Shown here: positions 5,338-8,953 of the stretch, in pieces | Position numbering within the stretch: position 1 is the first letter of the stretch | Layout: every line of letters starts with the position of its first letter | Source: Desulfuromonadales bacterium | Lineage (GTDB): Bacteria; Desulfobacterota; Desulfuromonadia; Desulfuromonadales; JACZKF01 | Reading direction: 5' to 3' | Assembly (NCBI GenBank): GCA_014860175.1 | Contig: JACZKF010000613.1 | Coordinates: 1-8,953 of the forward strand | Length of the DNA: 8,953 nucleotides | The notes under the pieces: generated by a model | The model's input: only the letters and a program-made list of their open reading frames with translations | Told to the model about the DNA's origin: nothing | Databases searched by the model: none | Translations under genes and position numbers: made by a program

Positions 5338-7099
5338 GCTCCTGCTCCCCCCTTTCCCTGCTTTCGAACATCCCCTGCCATAGCCCGGTGAAGAAATGCC
5401 GGGCGTTGACCCCCAGCACCTGGGTGTCGTACCCCCCTTCCTGCACGATCAAGGTCGGCAACTGCAAACGGCCGATCAACCGGCCATTTTCGGTGAAATC
5501 CTCCGGTTTCAGGCTCCAGGTGCCGGTCGGGTCACCGGTGGCGGTATCGAGGCCGAGAGGGACGACCAGAAACTGCGGCCGAAAACGGATCACCCGCCGC
5601 AGGGCGCGAATCAGCGCCTGGCGGTAGCCGGCGCCGTCGAGTTGCTCTGGCAAGGGGAGGTTGAGGTTGCAGCCGCGTCCGCCCCCCGCCCCCTTCTCCT
5701 CTTCAAAGCCGGAGAAGTAGGGGAAAGCGAAACGCGGATGGCCGTGCAGGGAGATGGTGAGGACGTCGCAGCGCTCGTAAAAGATATCCTGGGTTCCGTT
5801 GCCGTGATGATAGTCGATGTCGAGCACCGCCACCTTGCCGAAGGCGGACAGGTGGTTGGCCGCCACCGCCGCGTTGCCGAAGTAGCAGAACCCGCCGAAC
5901 ACCCGCCGCTCGGCATGGTGGCCGGGGGGGCGTACCAGGGCATAGGCGAGGCGCTGCCCCTCGAGCAGGTAACGGGCGGCGGTCAGGGCACAGTCGACCG
6001 CCCGCTTGGCCGCTGGCCAGGCATTGCGGGTCAGCGGGGTGAAGGTGTCGATTCCGTAGTAGCCGGCGCGCACCGCCCGGTCCTTGGGGGGGCGAGTGGC
6101 GTTGCGGATGGGGAAGACATAGGGGTAGACCGCCTCCTCTTCGCCGAGACCGGCGCAGACCGTCTTCAGGTAGTCGACGAAATCGTCGGCATGCACCGCC
6201 CGGATATGTTTTTCCGAGAAGCGGCGCACCGGCACCTGGCGAAACAGGGCGGTCTTCGCCAACTCCCGCAGGATCGAGTCGATCCGGACCGGCGCCTCGA
6301 CGTAGCCCCGCTCGCGGACATGATGGATATCGTGCCGGTCATTGACCACCAGGACGATCTGGCGGTCCGGGGGGATCTGCTTGCGGGCCGGAGCCGTAGT
6401 CTCCTTCGGCTGATAACGGGGAGGGCGCAGCCGGATTGGGTCATCGACGAAGGAATCGACCACCATGTCGATGTAGCTCTTCGGACAAATATGGCTGTAT
6501 TTGCGCACGAGGATCGCCCGCACGATTTGCTGGGCGGTCTCCCGGGGGAGGGAGATCCCCTGCCCGAGATCGTCCAGCACCAGATAAGGAGGGTTGTCCT
6601 CCCCGGGCTTGACCGGTGTTTCATAGGCGGTGCCGACGATGGGCCGGGCGCCATACTTTTCGTAAAAGCGCAGCCGGGCCCGGTTCTGGCGCAAGATGAG
6701 CGGGTCGCGGCAAAGCTTGGGATCATCGGGGAGACATTCGAAGAAGAGGCCGAGAGTCCCCAGGTCCCGCGCCTCCATCCGCAGCCGCTCATACAGGGCA
6801 CCGCCGATGCCGCGACCCGTCATTTTTTCGGCGGCGGAAATGTACTCGAGGTAGGCGAAATGCAGCTCCGGTTCCTGCAGCAGCAGGGCGAACCCCTCGA
6901 TCTGGCCCCGATTTCCTTCGGCCACATAGAGGATGGAGCGGAAGCGGTACCTCAGCGGGTTGCGCAACTGATCGGGGAGTTTGGCGATGTCCTTTTCGGA
7001 CAAGGACGGGAACTGGCTGCGCAGGATTTCCTGCACTCGGGTCACAGCCGCCAGATTGGCGGGGAGCAGATCGTCATAGATGCGGCGGATGCGAAACAT
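5315..7099 (-). CDS. GNAT acetyltransferase fused to histone deacetylase/acetylpolyamine amidohydrolase domain
   Basis: A 594-residue fusion with no signal peptide or membrane segment, so probably cytoplasmic. Residues 1 to about 165 form a GNAT-like N-acetyltransferase with the acetyl-CoA loop GRGIGGAL (95-102) and the late RFYEKYGARPI block. Residues about 265-575 form a class II HDAC/acetylpolyamine amidohydrolase domain with the full active-site set: HH (394-395, in RPPGHHAE), zinc ligands D429 and H431 (in DIDYHHGNGTQ), D518 (in GLDTATGDP) and catalytic Y557 (in EGGYD). Roughly 100 residues between them are not clearly either domain. The product could add and remove acetyl groups on one class of substrate, either protein lysines or polyamines; the substrate is not readable. 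The last 23 bases overlap the end of the convergent glycosyltransferase-barrel gene. There is no good separate ribosome-binding site; see the promoter at 7105-7113. Confidence 0.92.
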   Translation of the reverse strand: MFRIRRIYDDLLPANLAAVTRVQEILRSQFPSLSEKDIAKLPDQLRNPLRYRFRSILYVAEGNRGQIEGFALLLQEPELHFAYLEYISAAEKMTGRGIGGALYERLRMEARDLGTLGLFFECLPDDPKLCRDPLILRQNRARLRFYEKYGARPIVGTAYETPVKPGEDNPPYLVLDDLGQGISLPRETAQQIVRAILVRKYSHICPKSYIDMVVDSFVDDPIRLRPPRYQPKETTAPARKQIPPDRQIVLVVNDRHDIHHVRERGYVEAPVRIDSILRELAKTALFRQVPVRRFSEKHIRAVHADDFVDYLKTVCAGLGEEEAVYPYVFPIRNATRPPKDRAVRAGYYGIDTFTPLTRNAWPAAKRAVDCALTAARYLLEGQRLAYALVRPPGHHAERRVFGGFCYFGNAAVAANHLSAFGKVAVLDIDYHHGNGTQDIFYERCDVLTISLHGHPRFAFPYFSGFEEEKGAGGGRGCNLNLPLPEQLDGAGYRQALIRALRRVIRFRPQFLVVPLGLDTATGDPTGTWSLKPEDFTENGRLIGRLQLPTLIVQEGGYDTQVLGVNARHFFTGLWQGMFESRERGEQEPTRHTPD

Positions 7100-7104
7100 G
7101 CCTC

Positions 7105-7113
7105 ATTATAACA
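7105..7113 (-). promoter_or_regulatory. Extended -10 promoter next to the GNAT-HDAC start codon
   Basis: Read on the minus strand the sequence is TGTTATAAT: a perfect TATAAT with the TG extension one base before it. It ends five bases before the ATG at 7099, so transcription would begin at or next to the start codon. No TTGACA-like -35 is visible, as expected for an extended -10 promoter. A GAGG lies only one base from the ATG, too close for a normal ribosome-binding site. Confidence 0.5.
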
Positions 7114-7121
7114 GGAGGCTG

Positions 7122-7182
7122 GGAAGTAGGGGGATAGAATTAACCCACCACTCCTACTTCCCGTTCCATCCCCCCTACTTCC
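7122..7182. repeat. Long inverted repeat between the two minus-strand genes
   Basis: GGAAGTAGGGGGAT (7122-7135) is the reverse complement of ATCCCCCCTACTTCC (7168-7182) apart from one extra C, giving a 14-bp stem with a one-base bulge and a 32-base loop. A further copy of CTACTTCCC (7154-7162) lies in the loop. The right arm includes the stop codon of the aminotransferase gene (7175-7177). No T-run follows on the minus strand, so it is not a classical terminator. It may be a dispersed palindromic (REP-like) element or a transcript-end stabiliser. Confidence 0.7.
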
Positions 7183-8251
7183 TCGTCTTCGGCAGCAGCC
7201 CCTCGAGCAGATCGAACAGCTCCTCCAGGTCGGCCAGGGTGGCGTCGGCCATGTGGGCGATGCGGAAGGTCTGGTTCTTGATTTTACCGTAGCCGTTGTC
7301 GAGGGCGTAGCCTCGCTCGCCGGCGAGTTTCTGCAGCAGCTCGAGATCGGTGCGGCCATCGGTGCGGGCGCAGGTGAGGGTGACCGAGCCTGCCCCCTCG
7401 GCGGCAAACAGAGAAAAGCCGTGCTTCTGCACCCAGGCGCGAGTGGCCTCGGCCAGGCTGCGATGGCGGGCGTAGCGGTTCTCCAGCCCCTCGGCGAACA
7501 TCTTGTCGAGTTGATGGGCCAGGGCGTAGATCAGGCTGATACACGGGGTGCTAGGGGTGTTGTCCTTCTCGTCGTTCTTTTCGAACTCTTCAAAATCGAA
7601 GTAGTAGCCGCGATTGGGAGTCGTTCGGGCTTTGTCCAGAGCCCGGCGGGAAACGGCGAAGACCGCCAGCCCCGGCGGCAGGCCAAAGGCCTTCTGCACG
7701 CCGGCCAGGCAGACATCGGTCTGCAAGCGGCTCAGGTCGAGGGGGACGGCACTCATGGAGGAGACGGTATCGACGATGAAGGAGACCTCCGGGTAGTTGC
7801 GCATAACCGCGGCGATCTCCTCCAGGGGGCTCATCACGCCGGTGGAGGTTTCGTTGTGCACCACCGTCAGGGCGTCGTATTTGCCGGTGGCCAGAGCCCG
7901 TTCCACCATCGCCGCCGAAATCGGCTCTCCCCAGGGGGCTTCATACAGGTCGGCCGCCAGGCCGCAACGCACGGTGACGTCGTGCCATTTGCTGCTGAAG
8001 GCGCCGTTGCCGAAGCAGGCGCAGCGTTTCTGCACCAGGTTGCGTACCGCCCCCTCCATGACCCCGAAAGCGCTGGAGGTCGCCAGGAAGACCGGGTCGG
8101 CGGTGTTGAGCAGTTGTTTCAGCCCGTCGGTCACCCGCCGATGCAGCTGAGCGTACTCGGCCGTGCGGTGGCCGATCATCGGCGCCGTCAGGGCCTGCAT
8201 CACGTCAAGGCCGACTTCTACCGGACCCGGAATGTAGAGTTTTTTATGCAT
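7175..8251 (-). CDS. Class-V PLP-dependent aminotransferase (alanine-glyoxylate/serine-pyruvate type)
   Basis: A 358-residue cytoplasmic aminotransferase of PLP fold type I. It begins MHKKLYIPGPVEV, the usual opening of this family, where GP contributes to the active site. Other family features are SSAFGVMEGAVRN (around residues 59-71), HNETSTGV (132-139), the PLP-pyridine aspartate D161 in FIVDTVSSMSA, and the Schiff-base lysine K187 in AGVQKAFGLPPGLAVF. A C-terminal FRIAHMAD block closes the domain. The start at 8251 has GGAG nine bases upstream; in-frame ATGs at 8266 and 8296 have no such site. Substrates are probably small amino and keto acids, such as alanine or serine with glyoxylate or pyruvate, but which pair cannot be read. 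A phenylalanine replaces the threonine often seen in the SGTG-like loop (here SSAFG). The gene is divergent from the DUF507 pair and 75 bases upstream of the GNAT-HDAC gene on the same strand. Confidence 0.93.
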   Translation of the reverse strand: MHKKLYIPGPVEVGLDVMQALTAPMIGHRTAEYAQLHRRVTDGLKQLLNTADPVFLATSSAFGVMEGAVRNLVQKRCACFGNGAFSSKWHDVTVRCGLAADLYEAPWGEPISAAMVERALATGKYDALTVVHNETSTGVMSPLEEIAAVMRNYPEVSFIVDTVSSMSAVPLDLSRLQTDVCLAGVQKAFGLPPGLAVFAVSRRALDKARTTPNRGYYFDFEEFEKNDEKDNTPSTPCISLIYALAHQLDKMFAEGLENRYARHRSLAEATRAWVQKHGFSLFAAEGAGSVTLTCARTDGRTDLELLQKLAGERGYALDNGYGKIKNQTFRIAHMADATLADLEELFDLLEGLLPKTRK

Positions 8252-8260
8252 GGGCTCGTT

Positions 8261-8264
8261 CTCC
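8261..8264 (-). promoter_or_regulatory. Ribosome-binding site that sets the aminotransferase start
   Basis: GGAG on the minus strand lies nine bases before ATG 8251. It is the only good site near the three in-frame ATG codons and therefore supports the 8251 start. Confidence 0.6.
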
Positions 8265-8327
8265 ATCAAGGAATTTAGAACTTTGAATTTTTGCATGGAG
8301 TTGCAGATGCAGAGGCTCGCGAAATCC

Positions 8328-8347
8328 CGCCATGCGTTAGCATGGCG
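8328..8347. promoter_or_regulatory. Perfect 8-bp palindrome in the divergent control region (possible operator)
   Basis: CGCCATGC (8328-8335) and GCATGGCG (8340-8347) are perfect reverse complements around the four-base centre GTTA. The element lies 28 bases upstream of the -35 box at 8376 and 77 bases upstream of the aminotransferase start. That is a plausible position for a regulator acting on either gene. No T-run follows on either strand, so a terminator is unlikely. Confidence 0.45.
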
Positions 8348-8375
8348 CCGCCCCGGCTGTCAAGCCAATCGTGCG

Positions 8376-8404
8376 TTGACAATTGCCGGCACCGGGGCTA
8401 CGAT
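8376..8404 (+). promoter_or_regulatory. Near-consensus sigma70 promoter for the DUF507 pair
   Basis: A perfect -35 box TTGACA (8376-8381) is separated by exactly 17 bases from TACGAT (8399-8404), which matches the -10 consensus at four of six positions. Transcription would start near 8411, giving a leader of about 22 bases before ATG 8433. Confidence 0.75.
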
Positions 8405-8432
8405 GCGCCCAGACGCAGAAAGAGAGAAGATC

Positions 8433-8711
8433 ATGAACTTCACCGATGAACAGACCCGGCGCATCGCGGACAGCCTGCTGACTGCCCTGCTCGAGCGGGG
8501 GGGAATGGTTCTCAAGGCCGAGCGCGGCAAGGTGCAGGGACGCATTGAGGAGATCCTCCGCAGCAACATGGGGGAGGAGATCGATCTCGATCGGGAAGCC
8601 CGGGAGTTGCTGGAAAAGCATCTGCAGACAGCCCCCCCCGGCATCGACCGCCAGAGGCTGTTTCTGATGATCAAGAAAAAGCTGGCGGAAGAGAAAGGGA
8701 TCCCCCTGTGA
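8433..8711 (+). CDS. DUF507 family protein, first of a tandem pair
   Basis: A 92-residue, highly charged, mostly helical soluble protein of unknown function. Length and layout resemble DUF507: a short N-terminal helix (MNFTDEQTRRIADSLLTALL), a central acidic stretch (EEIDLDREARELLEKHL) and a lysine-rich C-terminal helix (LFLMIKKKLAEEKGIPL). The match is weaker than for its downstream neighbour, so part of the support is that such genes occur as tandem pairs in Geobacter-type bacteria. ATG 8433 follows a purine-rich stretch (AGAGAGAAG), a modest ribosome-binding site, and lies about 22 bases from the predicted transcription start. The open frame extends upstream of 8433, but that part covers the promoter and is not coding. 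The TGA stop overlaps the next start (GTGA), so the two genes are probably translationally coupled. Confidence 0.8.
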   Translation: MNFTDEQTRRIADSLLTALLERGGMVLKAERGKVQGRIEEILRSNMGEEIDLDREARELLEKHLQTAPPGIDRQRLFLMIKKKLAEEKGIPL

Positions 8712-8953
8712 GACTGTCGGAGCAACGCATCTCCCATCTGTCCAGCCTGGTGCGCGATGGGCTGCAAAAAGAAGGGCTGGCCACCTTTCGCGACCAGTCG
8801 CTGGTCTTGAACACCCTCAAGGAGACGTTTGCCCGCATCGATGCCGTCGATACCCTGGTGCGGCAGAAGCTCGAGCGCCAGCACAAGGTCGCCGGCACCC
8901 GGGAGTGGCAGTTGATGTATGACCGCTATTTTCACGAAGAGATGGCGCCCAAA
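8708..8953 (+). CDS. DUF507 family protein, second of the pair, 3' partial
   Basis: The frame is open for 82 codons to the window end. It starts at GTG 8708, which shares GTGA with the stop of the preceding gene. The translation opens MRLSEQRISHLSSLVRDGL and later has GTREWQLMYDRYFHEEM. Both are typical of DUF507, where MRLSE..ISHL at the start and SREW..LY.+Y..EE at the end are the recognisable blocks. The family is about 90 residues long, so only about ten residues should be missing. Function is unknown. Two homologous genes in tandem suggest duplication and perhaps a heteromeric complex, which is an inference. No alternative start is better placed. Confidence 0.85.
   Translation, partial: MRLSEQRISHLSSLVRDGLQKEGLATFRDQSLVLNTLKETFARIDAVDTLVRQKLERQHKVAGTREWQLMYDRYFHEEMAPK

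Noticed and set aside
5396..7111. Long open frame on the plus strand (about 570 codons) antisense to the GNAT-HDAC gene
   Set aside because: Composition is repetitive G/V/A/D/R with no domain, while the minus strand has full GNAT and HDAC active-site motifs.
7253..8278. Long plus-strand open frame antisense to the aminotransferase gene
   Set aside because: It has no domain content. The minus strand shows the class-V aminotransferase motifs end to end.

Overview
The window is GC-rich, densely coded bacterial chromosome. The Gram-negative features (an outer-membrane-type beta-barrel, Sec signal peptides), the tandem DUF507 genes and the general style fit a deltaproteobacterium of the Desulfuromonadales/Geobacter type. 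That assignment is inferred from gene content, not from a marker gene. I see no rRNA, tRNA, insertion sequence, phage gene or CRISPR array.

Layout on the left, mostly plus strand: the C-terminal part of an SLC13/DASS-type anion transporter with an RCK_C (TrkA-C) domain (1-966); a 344-base gap holding several small hairpins and a candidate cysteine-rich 52-residue minus-strand gene (1058-1216); a minimal S11 D-Ala-D-Ala carboxypeptidase (1311-2159) closed by a strong intrinsic terminator (2171-2193); a DUF72/YecE-like protein (2264-3004); and a 746-residue protein (3097-5337) joining a processive family-2 glycosyltransferase to a C-terminal outer-membrane-type beta-barrel.

Layout on the right: two minus-strand genes. 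One is a GNAT acetyltransferase fused to a histone-deacetylase/acetylpolyamine-amidohydrolase domain (5315-7099), whose 3' end overlaps the glycosyltransferase-barrel gene by 23 bases. The other is a class-V PLP aminotransferase (7175-8251). Between them lies a long inverted repeat that includes the aminotransferase stop codon. A divergent control region (8252-8432) with a perfect 8-bp palindrome and a near-consensus sigma70 promoter then drives two overlapping DUF507 genes (8433-8711 and 8708 to beyond the window end).

The most notable item is the glycosyltransferase-barrel fusion. It puts the inner-membrane polymerase and the outer-membrane exit pore of an exopolysaccharide system in one reading frame, separated by what looks like an internal signal peptide. 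The second is the GNAT-HDAC fusion, which places a probable acetyl-adding and a probable acetyl-removing domain in one chain. The remaining genes look like ordinary single-gene units and I see no pathway linking them all.
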